From Brachionus plicatilis (taxonomy: Eukaryota; Rotifera; Eurotatoria; Ploima; Brachionidae), in contig QEOQ01000493.1 of assembly GCA_010279815.1 (NCBI GenBank), forward strand, positions 186,001-250,000: DNA of 64,000 nt, written 5' to 3'. Positions 53,445 to 64,000 of the stretch are shown here, in pieces. Under the pieces are notes generated by a model that was not told the DNA's origin, did no database searches, and was given only the letters and a program-made list of their open reading frames with translations. Numbering within the stretch: position 1 is the stretch's first letter; every line of letters starts with the position of its first letter. Both the position numbers and the translations under genes were made by a program.

Positions 53445-55176
53445 CTAGTTTAAAACCTTGACTTTTTCGATGATTTTGTAAAGAATATTAAAACAAATAG
53501 TCTTCGATTCTTGTTTTGGTTTTGTTAAATAAAATTCAATTAATTTTTAATTTTTTCATTAAATTAAACAAAATTTTTTATCTCTATTTTTAAAACAACA
53601 GAAAAGTTCATTAAATTTTTTAAAATTTTTCTTTCTTTTATAAATTCAAAGTTAACATAATTCAAATTTTTCAAACTTAATTTCAGTTAAATAACTAATT
53701 TGTATCATTTTTTTGCTGAAAATGCACAAAAATAAATTTACGTTACTTTTTCTAATAAAAGCCAAGAAGATCATATTTTGATTTTTATCGAAAAAAAATT
53801 TCTTAACCTTACAAATTTAAGTTAAGATTTCAAACTAAAATAAATTTTCAGATCAAACGCTATTCCAAAATTAAAATTTAGTTGAAAAGTCTAAAATATT
53901 TAGGCCAGAAATTGTTTTTGTAACTAAAATTGCTTTTTTATCACTATGATAAATTAAATTTATTGTAATGAATTACTTCATTAATTTTAAATAACTTTTT
54001 GACTTAAAAAAACTCTTTTATTATAAGAATTATTTCCAAAATAATAATTAAAATAATAAAATTTTTTGACCAAATTCTAAAATGTATGATTCAGAAAGTG
54101 AATCTGATAGCAATTACTAGAAAAGAAAGGCCAAAAAGAAAGAAAAAGGCGCCGAGTATTTTGAATTTTAGAAGTTATTTTAACATATTTTAAGATAGAT
54201 TTGTGGTAAAAAAGTCTAAGTAAAATATTTATACTTAATTTGGATAAAACAAATGACTGTTATTTTTGAAGCAAAAAAAAATAAAAATGATATAAAATAT
54301 TAATTGATTCATATAAAATTCCCAGAAAATGATATCAAAAAAATTTAAAGAGCTTAATTTAAATAATTATCTATTTGTTTATCTATGAAGTCAGATTAAA
54401 ATAATCAAAAAAGTTTAAATATGTATGAATTTAAATATAATATGAATTAAAAAGAATAAAAAATAGTAAAAAATTAAAATGGATAAATTGAACTAAATTT
54501 GAGCCTAAAATAAAATAAAATCAAATATATCGGAGAAATCTAAATGTTAGTTTGAGTCTAATGTAATTCCAAGAATTTAACTTTTGCTTCACAATTCAAG
54601 TTATTACCGTAAACTATACGAATATTATTTAAAGTGCTTTGCAAAGATTATGAAGCATGAATTTTCAACAGAACCTTCACAAGCTAAAAAAAAGAGAAAG
54701 AATCTTGGATCATACAATAAACAAACATACTTATTGGAGACAGTCAGATCAAGCTAAGGAACAAAAAAAATAAGAAATTATTTTTCATATCATAATTTTA
54801 TATCATTTAAAAAACAAATTTTTATATTTTTTTTATCTTAAACAAATAAAAAAAGTCAAGATGAAACTAAAGCATTTCTTAAGCGAACCTAATACCTAAC
54901 TAATTTTTCTCCTATTTTATTAAAGTAAGCTTTCCATAAAGGGCATAAAAATCTTGGTTTGTCATGAGATATTGATTTATTCAATAAATGTCCTTAAAGT
55001 ATACATAAATGAATTTTTTTTAGTTAAATTATACCAAACAAAGAAGCATACTAGATTTTTATTATGTCATTGCAAATAGATGCTATTTCCTAATCATTTT
55101 TAACCTCTGTTTTTAGAAAGTTGATTAAATTAAATACAAATATCTATTTTTAAAATTTTATTTATTTAAATTTTTG
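53445..55176. other. AT-rich intergenic stretch
   Basis: No complete gene recognised between the secreted-protein gene and SURF6. It contains two short coding-like pieces (54082 and 54602-54757) listed separately. Confidence 0.45.
54082..54757 (+). pseudogene. Two coding-like fragments, possible decayed gene
   Basis: 54082 begins MYDSESESDSNY then a TAG, continuing in the same frame as KRKAKKKEKGAEYFEF. 54602-54757 is an open run (YYRKLYEYYLKCFAKIMKHE ... TYLLETVRSS) preceded by a possible acceptor (TTCAAG). The acidic start and the basic pieces could belong to one gene of which the middle is lost. No family is recognised, and the in-frame stop argues for a pseudogene or chance. Confidence 0.25.
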
Positions 55177-56376
55177 CTAGAAGCCAGGTAAGATCCTTCC
55201 TTTTTTCTTAAGTTGTTTTATTTTTTTCTCTTTTTTCTTTTCTTTTCTTTTTTCAATGTTTTTGCGGCGTTTATCTTGCACCTTCATTTTTTTCTCTTCA
55301 ACCACTTTATTTCGCTCTTCCCAATTCTTTTTGGATTTTTCTTTCTTTTTATCCATTCTTTTGACGGATTTTTTCAATGTACTGATGTCATCTTTGACCT
55401 TTACACCAGATGCTTTTTCAATGGCAGTTTGCCACTTAGTTTTGCTTTCTAATTCAGCTGCTTTCTCTGGCTCAACTTTTTTTAGTTCTTCAATTTTTTC
55501 TTTTTTTTCTTGTAGTTTTTTCAACAATTTTTTATAATCTTTTGGTTTAGCATTAACTGGCGTTAGTTTGTCATCTTTTTTCTTGATTTTGATTGTCTTG
55601 TCAGCAGTAAAATCAAACTTGGAAAAGACAACTTCACCATTTTTATTCAGAATGGGCTTTCGTTTTTCACTTGAATTGGCTTCTGAGTGTTCTATATCAA
55701 TTATTTGAGTTTCTGACTGCGAGTCATATCTTAATCGTTGTCTTTTGATGGCAGCACGTTTTTCCTCTTTGAATTTAGATGATCTTTTCTGAGCTTTTTT
55801 CGAATCTATCTTTACCTTTTCTTCATTTTGGTTGTCTTCGTTTTCTTCCATGTTTAGCTCTGATTTTTCCTTTTTTGATGAAGATTTGTTTTGATTTTTA
55901 TTTTGAACCTTTATCAATGTGTTTTTGCTTGTTTGATTGTTTTTTAGCAATTTAATTCTATTCGAATTTAGCTTTTGCTGAATATCTTTTTTATTTTTTT
56001 GATGATAAACTTCGAAGTCTTTTAATATCTGCGAAACAGTCTTGAAATATTTTGGATCAAATTTGTTAAAGTGATATTCCATGTCCAGTTCTTCCACTTC
56101 ATGCATTTCGATGTCTTCATCATCATCCGAATGGTGAATAGTTGCTCCATTTGGTAATCCATCTGTAGGCTCTTTTTTGTTCTTCTTTTTTTTGGAATCA
56201 TTGGATATGATTTGAATCCAATTGCGCCGGTCATCCGGATTAAGGTAAACTCTGGATGGAATCATATCAATGAATGAAGAAAAAAATACCTCATTTGTTC
56301 TACATCGATCTCTAAGCTGATTAATGTTAATTTTTTGGCTATTTGATTCAGGTGTTGTCGAAGATGATTCTTTCAT
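55177..56376 (-). CDS. SURF6: Surfeit locus protein 6 (Rrp14-type nucleolar protein)
   Basis: A single open exon of 399 residues, very Lys/Glu-rich. SURF6/Rrp14 is a nucleolar RNA-binding factor in ribosome assembly. Family signature at the C-terminus: LTPVNAKPKDYKKLLKKLQE, KTKWQTAIEKASGVKVKDD, LKKSVKRMDKKKEKSKKNWEE and the terminal KKGRILPGF (human KKGRILPQ). GEVVFSKFDF precedes it, as the human protein has GLIFNKVEV. The N-terminus (INQLRDRCRTNEVFFSSFID) and a central Lys/Gln/Asn-rich linker are unique. Opposite-strand open frames across it are artefacts of the AAG/GAA codon bias. Confidence 0.88.
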   Translation of the reverse strand: MKESSSTTPESNSQKININQLRDRCRTNEVFFSSFIDMIPSRVYLNPDDRRNWIQIISNDSKKKKNKKEPTDGLPNGATIHHSDDDEDIEMHEVEELDMEYHFNKFDPKYFKTVSQILKDFEVYHQKNKKDIQQKLNSNRIKLLKNNQTSKNTLIKVQNKNQNKSSSKKEKSELNMEENEDNQNEEKVKIDSKKAQKRSSKFKEEKRAAIKRQRLRYDSQSETQIIDIEHSEANSSEKRKPILNKNGEVVFSKFDFTADKTIKIKKKDDKLTPVNAKPKDYKKLLKKLQEKKEKIEELKKVEPEKAAELESKTKWQTAIEKASGVKVKDDISTLKKSVKRMDKKKEKSKKNWEERNKVVEEKKMKVQDKRRKNIEKRKEKKKEKKIKQLKKKGRILPGF

Positions 56377-57877
56377 TTTCTAATAATTTTGATAATACAT
56401 GTATTTATTTCATTAAAGTATAAAATGAGAATTTAAAAAAATATTTAAAGATTAAATTCAAATACGTATAAAACTTTTACTTAAAATTAATGTGATTTTC
56501 ATATATTTTTTCAATCGAAATAGTCTAAACTAAGTTAACAAGATACTAAAAAGTTTGCAGTAATTTTTTTTTTCTTCATCAGAAAACATTTTGAATTTTT
56601 TTATAATATTGGGAATTAGACGAAAATTCTTTACTGATATTAATAGCCCATAAAAAAAATTGAAAAAAGGGTTAAATTAATTATTGTATAACTTTTTTAT
56701 TTTTTTAATTTATAATTTTGTTTTAATTTCAGTATTTTTATCATTCTTATAGAATTTTTTTAAAATTTGTTTCACCAATTTTTTTGTGAGGGTTGAATTC
56801 AAAATTAAACATTATTGTCTTTAATTTGGTATCTAAAAGATGAGATCAAAATTTTTGTACTCTTTAAAAATTATGTGATTATTTTAAAAATTATTTAGCA
56901 AACTCAATGTATAAAAATCTATTAAAAGAAAAATCAATTTTGTCTTTCTTAAAAAAAATAAACGAGCTTTACTAGATTAATTTCCACCATCCATTCTAAT
57001 ATTACAGTCTGCAAAGGGTTATGATTTTTTCATTTTATTAAATATAAAAAAAATTTAAAATTTAACAATCCAATTTGTTAAAAACTCAATAATCCAAAAT
57101 TTGTCAAATAAATCAATTTATTTATAAAAATTATTTTTGTTAAAAAATTTAGTTTTTAAAGATGAAAAATCAGTTACACTAAATGTTTTATCTTTTAAAG
57201 ACTGGAAAATAAAATAAATAATTTTTTTCAATAATGGACAACCTTTGTCTATTATTAATATAAATTGATCATTTCTTTATTTAAAATCATAAAAGGAATC
57301 AAATAAATTTTTTTTTAACCTAAATCTTATTAATTATAAGATAAATTTTTTTTTAACAGCAGTCAATTTTATAATTTTTTTATATTTTTTGTTTGTGTTT
57401 GTATGTTGTCTCTTTTTTATAAATCGTTTAATATCATTAAAAATTATTCTTGAATAATTTTTAATTAAGAAAAATTTTTTTATTCATTTTAATTTTCAAA
57501 TTAAAAAGGGTTAATTTATAAAAGTTCCAAAATTTATTTTTAAAAAAATAGTCCATGAGATATTTAATTCTCAATTTCAAGTTTAAGACTTTAGTGGCTT
57601 TGAGTGACAAATACTTTATTATAAATCAACATCGAAAATATTAAATAAAAATATACAAAATTTCTTAGTTTAATAAGGATTTTTTTTCAAATTTTAAACA
57701 TTCTTGTTTAACTAGAATAATTATAGGGGCCTTATCTAATAAAACCACAAGAAAACTTTAATTTGAAGAAGTCATGGTTTAGATCAGAGATTTGAGGTCC
57801 AAATAAAATTTTCGAATTTATGCCCGTATGAAAATATTCTCAAAAAAATAATAATTCATTTCATAATTTTTGTTTAA
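56377..57877. other. AT-rich intergenic stretch
   Basis: SURF6 5' flank and 3' flank of the RING protein gene; nothing recognised in about 1.5 kb. Confidence 0.5.
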
Positions 57878-59008
57878 TTACAAAAATAAAGTAATAATCT
57901 TGGATTTTGTTATTTTTGTTCTACATGTTGGACACAAGACAGCTTTGTTCTGAGGACCACCAGATTTAAGATATTCATCCAAACACTTATTACACAAAAC
58001 ATGTCCACAAGGCGTAGCTACTAATTTTTTATTTCGTTGTTTTAACTTAATTTTTAAAAAATAAAAGATTTTTTTAACTTTTTAATTTATTAATAAAATT
58101 ACTTCATTTAAATTTTCAAGACAAAGTGGACATTTTGGAATGCCTAGGATTTCGTCATCCGAATCTGTATTCAAAGCTGTTAAAAAAATTTTAAAAAAAC
58201 TCATTAAATAAGTTTAGCCTTTAAATTACATGAAGAGTCGCTTATTTTTTGCCGCTTCGAGGGCGAAAATAATTCAGTTTCTGTTGACCGGGTTGAAAAG
58301 TCAATGGTAGACTGCTCACCAGAGGCTTCATTTCTAAATAAAAAGCATTAAAAAAATACTAGTGAAATTCCCTTTATTAAAAAAAATACCTATCATCATC
58401 AATTATTATTGTTTCGTTGGGATTTCGCATTCTTCTTCCTTTAATAAAAATTTAGATCAAATTTAATTTTTTTTTGTTCAAAATTTTACTTGAGAGCCTT
58501 CGTTGGGTTGATATTATTTCTTGAAAAAAAGCTAATTTTTCAATAAATTGATTCCAGTAGTTCAAACTTACCTATATCATCACCAGAGTTGTTTGAAATG
58601 GCTCCTATCAGAACAAAATTTAATTTAATTTTCAAAGATAAAGAAAAAGTGAAGCTTATTTTTACTTGATGGATTAGTTCGACGAGATTGCCGCCTTGAA
58701 GCTGTACTCTGACTATCTGTGATTATCATTACATCGTCTTGCTCTTTAGTTAAGTCTATACATTGACTATTTCTCGGTCTTTCACTGCTGGTATGTTGAG
58801 AAGAAGCTTCAGAATTTGCGTTGTAGTTAAAGCTTTGTTGAGGCGATAGAATGGATGGAAGAGGAGAATGAAGTGTTTGAGTCGATTCGGCCAAATTTCG
58901 TGCAATTTCATTTATTATCGATCTCGGACTCAGTGGTTCAGTCTCCCTAATTGAGGGAGATATATTGTCCAAAGTGTTTGGACTTATTTCATCTAAATTT
59001 TCACTCAT
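57878..59008 (-). CDS. RNF4: RNF4-like SUMO-targeted ubiquitin ligase (RING finger)
   Basis: Seven minus-strand exons, 58666-59008, 58572-58604, 58490-58519, 58390-58438, 58230-58333, 58103-58176 and 57878-58045, all in phase, give 266 residues. The C-terminal RING is C3HC4: CPLC (split from the rest by the last intron), TPCGHVLCNKCLDEYL, CPTCR, and ends with a short hydrophobic tail (KSKIITLFL) like the RNF4 C-terminus that dimerises. Hydrophobic SUMO-interacting motifs flanked by acid occur upstream: CIDLTKEQDD, DVMIITDSQ and TIIIDDD. RING plus several SIMs is the RNF4 plan: poly-SUMO substrates are bound and ubiquitinated. The N-terminus is Ser/Pro-rich. Exons 2 and 3 are only 33 and 30 nt. 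Confidence 0.82.
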
Positions 59009-60580
59009 CTGCTCGTTTAATCTTGTTCCTGAATACTAACAGCTGAATAGAATAGCTAGCAAAATAGTTGTTTTAGAAATAATTTTAGATAAAATATATT
59101 AAAATTTTTTAATTAATTGTAATAAATTAGCAAATTATGATTTGGTATTCATTGAAATTACCATTAAAGAATAAAATATTCATAATGATTTATAATAAGT
59201 GAAATTATTTTGAATAGAAAAAAAGAATGCATAGAGCTGTGCTGTGTTTGGTGAATTTCGCTGATCTTAAATTGTCTTTTTGATTGCACAGCTATCAAAT
59301 CTAACTAGTAATCAAAAAATTTTACTTGAAAATTTTAATTTCTAAGCACATTAAGTTTTTTACCATTCCATTTAAATGATCTAAAAAACAGAGCTTCTGT
59401 GTAGATTTTTGGTAATTTTACCTAATTCAGATATATTTACATTTTTGAAAATAGATTTATCACCGCAAAAAGTGTATAAAAAGGATAGATAAAACGAAAA
59501 TTAAATTTAAGAAAGTTTTATCATGAATTTATTTATTTTTTATATTACAAAATAATATTGTAAAATTAAAACTAAAAATTAAAAATTTAAACTATTGTTA
59601 ATCTAAGCCTTACTGAAAAATATTAAAATTTAGCTGTATAATTATGGAGAACAATTCAATTTTGAAATTAGTCTGTGGATCAGAAAAAGATTAAAAAAAT
59701 GCAAGTTCTTTGTTTTAATCTTTTAAAATAAAATTCGAAAATTTAAAATTTGGATGGATGTGATCAATTTCATTGATTTGGCAAGTATTTGACAAAAATA
59801 AATGAGGAGTTCTTTTCAATTCGATCGTTTCAATTCAGAAAAACTTGATTAACTTTTTTACTAAAATAGACAATTTAGTTTTGTAAAATGCTTAATGTAT
59901 AAGCAACTTTGCTCAATCCGAAAATATATATCTTCAAAAACTCTTGAAAAAATGAGTTTCGAGAATGGCAGAGTATTAGAATTTGTAGATTTAATAGAAA
60001 AATCTAAAATTGATTTAAGTTAAAAGATATAAAAAAATATTGAATTTTTAATAGTTTGAATAAAATGATTTAATTTTATGTAAGAAATTTTTTTTTTGCA
60101 TTCTATAGAAATTGTCATCTAATGAATTTATAAATAATAAAAAAATTAAATTCTCTACAGGCATTTAAGAAAACTTGTCTTTTTAAAATTTTGATTTATA
60201 AGAATCAGAAGTAAGATTAAAAAATGACTTCTTTGAAGTCTGCTGAGAATTATATCTTTTTAATTGAATTGAACAACTGCAATTATTGGTACCAATTTAA
60301 ATGTACTTCATTAGACAACGAAAAATTAAAACTTAGTCATGTCTGAAAATGCGAAAAAGAGTAAAAAAAATTTAAAAGATATTGAATCATCAATCAGCAG
60401 TTTATGAGTATGGTTGGGACAAAAGAGCTTTTATATATTTAATTTTTTATTGATTATATAAACTCTGTGTTTAAATTTTATTTATTAATTTTATTTTAAA
60501 GCAATGATTAGCCACAAGGTTTTTAGGTAAAATAATCAAGGTAAAAACTAAATTTTAACGACTTGCCACTATAACTGCGA

Positions 60581-60650
60581 GCCAGTATAGCTTAATGGTT
60601 TGTGTTCTAGTGATACAGGCAGAATCAAAAGATCAAAATCTGCCATGGGA
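60581..60650 (+). repeat. tRNA-like SINE head, degenerate
   Basis: GCCAGTATAGCTTAATGGTT contains an A-box-like TAGCTTAATGG; about 40 bases later AAGATCAAAATCTGCC resembles a decayed B box. The spacing is right for a tRNA-derived pol III promoter, but the cloverleaf is not complete. It is likely a SINE fragment rather than a tRNA. Confidence 0.35.
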
Positions 60651-62202
60651 GAAAAATCTTAAAAATATCTCAGCAGTACGGGATGCATGTTTAAACCTCT
60701 ATCATCATTAAAAATGGAGAGGGTTTTGAAGAGTTTTTAGTGTTTATATTTTAAACTAAAATTTCTCTTAGCTTCAAATATGGGGCTTTTCAAAGCATAT
60801 TGTCCCATCGCAAATTTTTTCATAGTACTATTTTCATAGCGTATTATAAAAAAATTAATTGATGAGTAAACCATATTTTAATTGATAAATTAAATGAATT
60901 AATTAAAATAAACGGTATATGTAGTAGCTAGAAAGTGTGCTTCAGCTACATTTGACCAAAGATTAAATAATAAACAGAGACATGTCAAGACTTAGGACTT
61001 ATTAAAGTAAAAATGCCTTATTAAAGTAAAAATGGAAATTTTATTATATTCAAAGTCATTTTGCAAAATGAGACATTTTAAAAATTTACAATTAAATATA
61101 TATCCTCCTCTACGATAAATTAATTTTTATACAGCATGTTGCAAAAGTTTAAAAATTCTTTTTTGTTAACAAAATAATTGTTTTTACGCATATAATAGGC
61201 GGGAAAATAAAAAAAGCGGCATTTTTTTTAATTTGTATTTTTCATTAATTTTAAAACATAAAACCAAAAATTATGTAAAAAAAATTACCGCTGTATGAGA
61301 CTCTAAGCCTTTTTTTTGAAGGAAATCTCTTGAGTCTTGGAATTAAAATCAGTGGCGATTTTTTGATATCTGATGTAGGGTATTTTCTAATCTCTCTAAA
61401 AATTTAATTTTCATCCCTAAAAGTTAGTTTCCGAGGTATACCAGAACAACTTCAATTAGACACAATACCAGTTTCTTCTTGTCGTTTTTTAGTTGGAGAT
61501 ACACCTAACAGATTGGCTGTCTCATTTTGCTTTTTGTCTCCACTTTTTAGTAGAACCATGATCAGCTATTTTAATGGGTTAGACACATTTTTTTACACAT
61601 TTTTTGCCAAAATTAAGGTTTCATGATGATGATATTTTGAAAAGACATGAGTTGGAGAGTATTTAATTCAATCAGTTCAAGAGTTTTTAGTTTTTATTCA
61701 AAATTACAAGATATGTAAGAAAAAATCATAAAGATGTGATAAAAGATTGTTGAATTGTTTTATCTTTTGGATTTTCTGAATTTTTCGCAAACAATTTTTC
61801 GTCAAATTCAAAAAATAAACAAACCTAAAACCTAAAAATCGAATTACTCGAACCACGTTCAATTAGACTATTTGAAAAATTCATGTCCTCAAGATCTGGC
61901 CACAAACAAATTAATGAAGACCTGAACAACTACGTACCTGAAACACGCCAAAAAAATTTTTTTACGCTCTTCGACATCTATTTAAAAAAATTTAGAAAAC
62001 AAAATGAATAATAATTTGTAAAATTAAAAAAAAAAAAATTAACATTTTATATTTTTTTTTCACTAGAAATCTCTCTATTACTATTTTTGTCTCATAAAAA
62101 TGAACTCTTCTCTATCTTAATCATTTTTCTTTTTATCTTACATTTTTAATACTTTTTTTGTATTAATATTTTTATTTTTTTAAAGTATGAACTAAAAACA
62201 TT

Positions 62203-62300
62203 TGGCTGAAAGGAAGGACTAAGATCCATTACAAACTGCCAGGGTATAACCCGAACTTTATTTTTAAATAAAATAATAAATAAAAAATAAACAATTTTAC
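62203..62300 (+). repeat. Retroposon 3' tail with TAAA-rich end, copy 2
   Basis: GGCTGAAAGGAAGGACTAAG then ATCCATTACAAACTGCCAGG, followed by a TAAATAAAATAATAAATAAA tail; partner of 37184-37275. Confidence 0.5.
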
Positions 62301-62689
62301 ATAAGTAAAACAATTAATTAATAAATTTTTGCAAAATATTGTATATGTTATGAAATAAGTTCTATTAAATTTTTGACTTACTCACAAGTCTGTGTGAGAT
62401 AGAAGACGTTGCTAAAAAAGGGAGTGAAAAATAGTGATAGGCGCCATCCTATTAGCCGCTAGGATAATTAAGATGCAAATTATTATTACTGTTACGTAAA
62501 TGGATATAAAATCATAGTCACATTTCGTTAATTATCAAACACTGATTTTCAAAATTTCAGAATGATTTCAATATGGTTTTATAACATCTATTGCTAACTC
62601 CTTGTATTTATAGTTTTTCTTTTTAAAAAAAATAATTTCTGGCTAAGACGATCGTTTCTATTCTAGATACTTTTTTAATAAATATTTTC

Positions 62690-63190
62690 ATTACAGGAAA
62701 ACTTTCTTTTTTCAATGAACGTAGCATCTGGTGACGAGGAACAAAAATGAAAGAAGAAGCAACAGTGGCAACAACATCGAACATCCAACCATTGGGGCTC
62801 GCAGTCCAGCAAATTTAGTGCGAGTACTTCAGCTACAGAGGCTCTTCGTTGGGGCATAGGTGGGAAAACACCGAGCAAAAGAAAATAGGACCAAAGGAAC
62901 AAAAGAAAATAAAGACCAATTTGTTCTCAGACTCAGGCATTTTGCAGCAATCTGTAAGTTCAATGAAAGGACAAATGACGGCCCAAAGGCTTTAGAAAAT
63001 ATGATTTCTTGGCAGACACAGGCGCTCGAGTGAATAGAATATAATTAGAATATGAAGTAGATATACTAAGCGAAGCTGTAGGAGATTAGCCATCAGGACT
63101 ACTCTTTGATAATCATTCATTAGGTTGAACGATTACCAAGCAAAAAAAACTATTTTGGGGGAATTTGCAGTAATTGGCAAGTGCAAGGGT
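62690..63190 (+). pseudogene. LTR-retrotransposon relic with aspartyl-protease motif
   Basis: A GC-richer island. One frame reads RKYDFLADTGARVNRI then a stop; (F/L)LADTGA is the active-site motif of retroelement aspartyl proteases. Upstream, broken frames are Gln/Ser-rich, as in a gag end. Many stops and frame changes show that it is dead. No LTRs or reverse transcriptase are seen. Confidence 0.5.
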
Positions 63191-64000
63191 AGAAAAAGCA
63201 AAATAAAATTTCATTTTTATTTAAAAATCTAATTTTAACATACATTCATTTTTTTTCTAATTAATTTGAAATTTTCGTTTTAAAGCTTATTTAAATAGCC
63301 AAAGTGACTAAAATTTAAGTTCAAGTCCGGATTTTGAAAAAAAAAATTCTGTACTTGTTATTTTTAAATTTTATTTGTTTTAATATATTTGTTTTTTAAA
63401 TAATTTATTTTAATCGATAAAAAAATTGATTAAAGATTTTCCCTTTCCCTTGACTACAAAGTGGTTTGTAAAAAATTCTCTTACTTTCTCTTGCAATGTA
63501 AGCTAGATATGTTGTATTTTCTCAACATTGATTTTGAGTTTCTCATTTCTAAAATTTACTTAGTGTACATATAGCAACATATTTGTTTACTTTAAATTTT
63601 CTCTGTATTTTAGTAATACAATCAATATAGGAAAGAAAATAGTAGTAGTGTCTTAAACTACAGCTTAAAGGTTATTTTAGCGTAACTCTTATTAGCTGTA
63701 TCAGTCGTTTCTTTTTGTTTCGAAATTCAAACATCAAGCTTCGCTTTGAAACCATTTATGTTGTTTAGGTTTATAAAATGTAAATATTCATCAATACACT
63801 GTTTTTTTTTAGAAACTTAAGTATTTATATTTAAAATTTTATTTGCATTTTTTATCAATTTTTTATCAATTAGCTTTTTCAAAATTTACTTCTTCATTTT
63901 GATAAAGAGAAAAATAATCAACAATGTAAAATTTAATCTTCTTTCTATAGCAAAATAATCATAATACTCATTTTTCAAATCAAGAGAAAAATGCGATAAA

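Larger units (their letters stand above)
59009..64000. other. Gene-poor right end with repeat debris
   Basis: No host gene recognised in 5 kb. It contains a tRNA-like SINE head (60581), a retroposon tail (62203) and an LTR-retrotransposon relic (62690-63190), plus a short tandem pair ATTAAAGTAAAAATG at about 61000-61034. Confidence 0.5.

Noticed and set aside
55213..55537. Phe/Ser-rich plus-strand ORFs opposite SURF6
   Set aside because: Complement of Lys/Glu codons of the real SURF6 gene.
62675..62902. 75-codon minus-strand ORF (Cys-rich centre)
   Set aside because: Antisense of the LTR-retrotransposon relic; the Cys run comes from a GCAACA-type repeat on the other strand.
1..64000. CRISPR arrays, bacterial operons, Shine-Dalgarno sites, riboswitches
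   Set aside because: None seen; the window is spliced eukaryotic nuclear DNA.

Overview
This window is nuclear DNA from an animal. It is strongly AT-rich, its genes are broken by very short introns (mostly 44-60 nt, GT..AG), and every recognisable protein is eukaryotic. Gene content (vasa helicase, cilium/flagellum genes SPEF1, ANKRD45 and WDR31, mitoribosomal MRPL45, nucleolar MAK16 and SURF6, RFC2, RECQ4, PPOX, STARD7, an RNF4-like SUMO-targeted ubiquitin ligase) points to a ciliated, compact-genome invertebrate. A rotifer of the Brachionus type is my best guess, but that is inference. One assembly gap (53 N) lies at 42175-42227.

Layout: 1-411 is the edge of an ABC transporter gene (ABCG20/23-like, minus). 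2166-2969 is a three-LIM protein (minus). 2970-10156 is a gene-poor, repeat-rich tract with inverted-repeat elements. 10157-13767 is RECQ4 helicase (7 exons, minus). 13768-19400 is gene-poor. 19401-21056 is a DRAK/STK17-like kinase (+). 23261-29885 is a dense block: SPEF1 (+) tail-to-tail with PPOX (9 exons, minus), PPOX head-to-head with RFC2 (+), then STARD7 (+). 30880-31613 is a foldback-like cassette with 20-bp tandem-repeat arms. 32673-35276 is vasa (+) with nine 60-bp coding repeats. 37577-40565 (minus) is the most unusual gene: a Tc1/mariner-type bipartite helix-turn-helix joined to two BEN domains. 41409-46340 is transposon-rich (long-TIR element, MULE SWIM remnant, two further TIR elements) and holds one unrecognised 80-residue ORF with a TATA box. 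46342-53392 is dense again: ANKRD45 (minus) / MAK16 (+) head-to-head, MRPL45 (+) and WDR31 (minus) tail-to-tail, and a small secreted protein (minus). SURF6 (minus) is at 55177-56376 and the RNF4-like ligase (minus, 7 exons) at 57878-59008. The last 5 kb hold only repeat and retroelement debris.

No operon or pathway cluster is apparent; neighbours share promoters or 3' ends rather than function. Two loose themes are visible: ciliary genes (SPEF1, ANKRD45, WDR31) and ribosome biogenesis/translation (MAK16, SURF6, MRPL45). The best candidate for something undescribed is the HTH-BEN-BEN protein, whose DNA-binding half looks derived from a transposase; a decayed Tc1/mariner transposase fragment lies 1.3 kb downstream. 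All splice models were built by eye from GT/AG sites, reading-frame phase and family similarity recalled from memory; no search was run.
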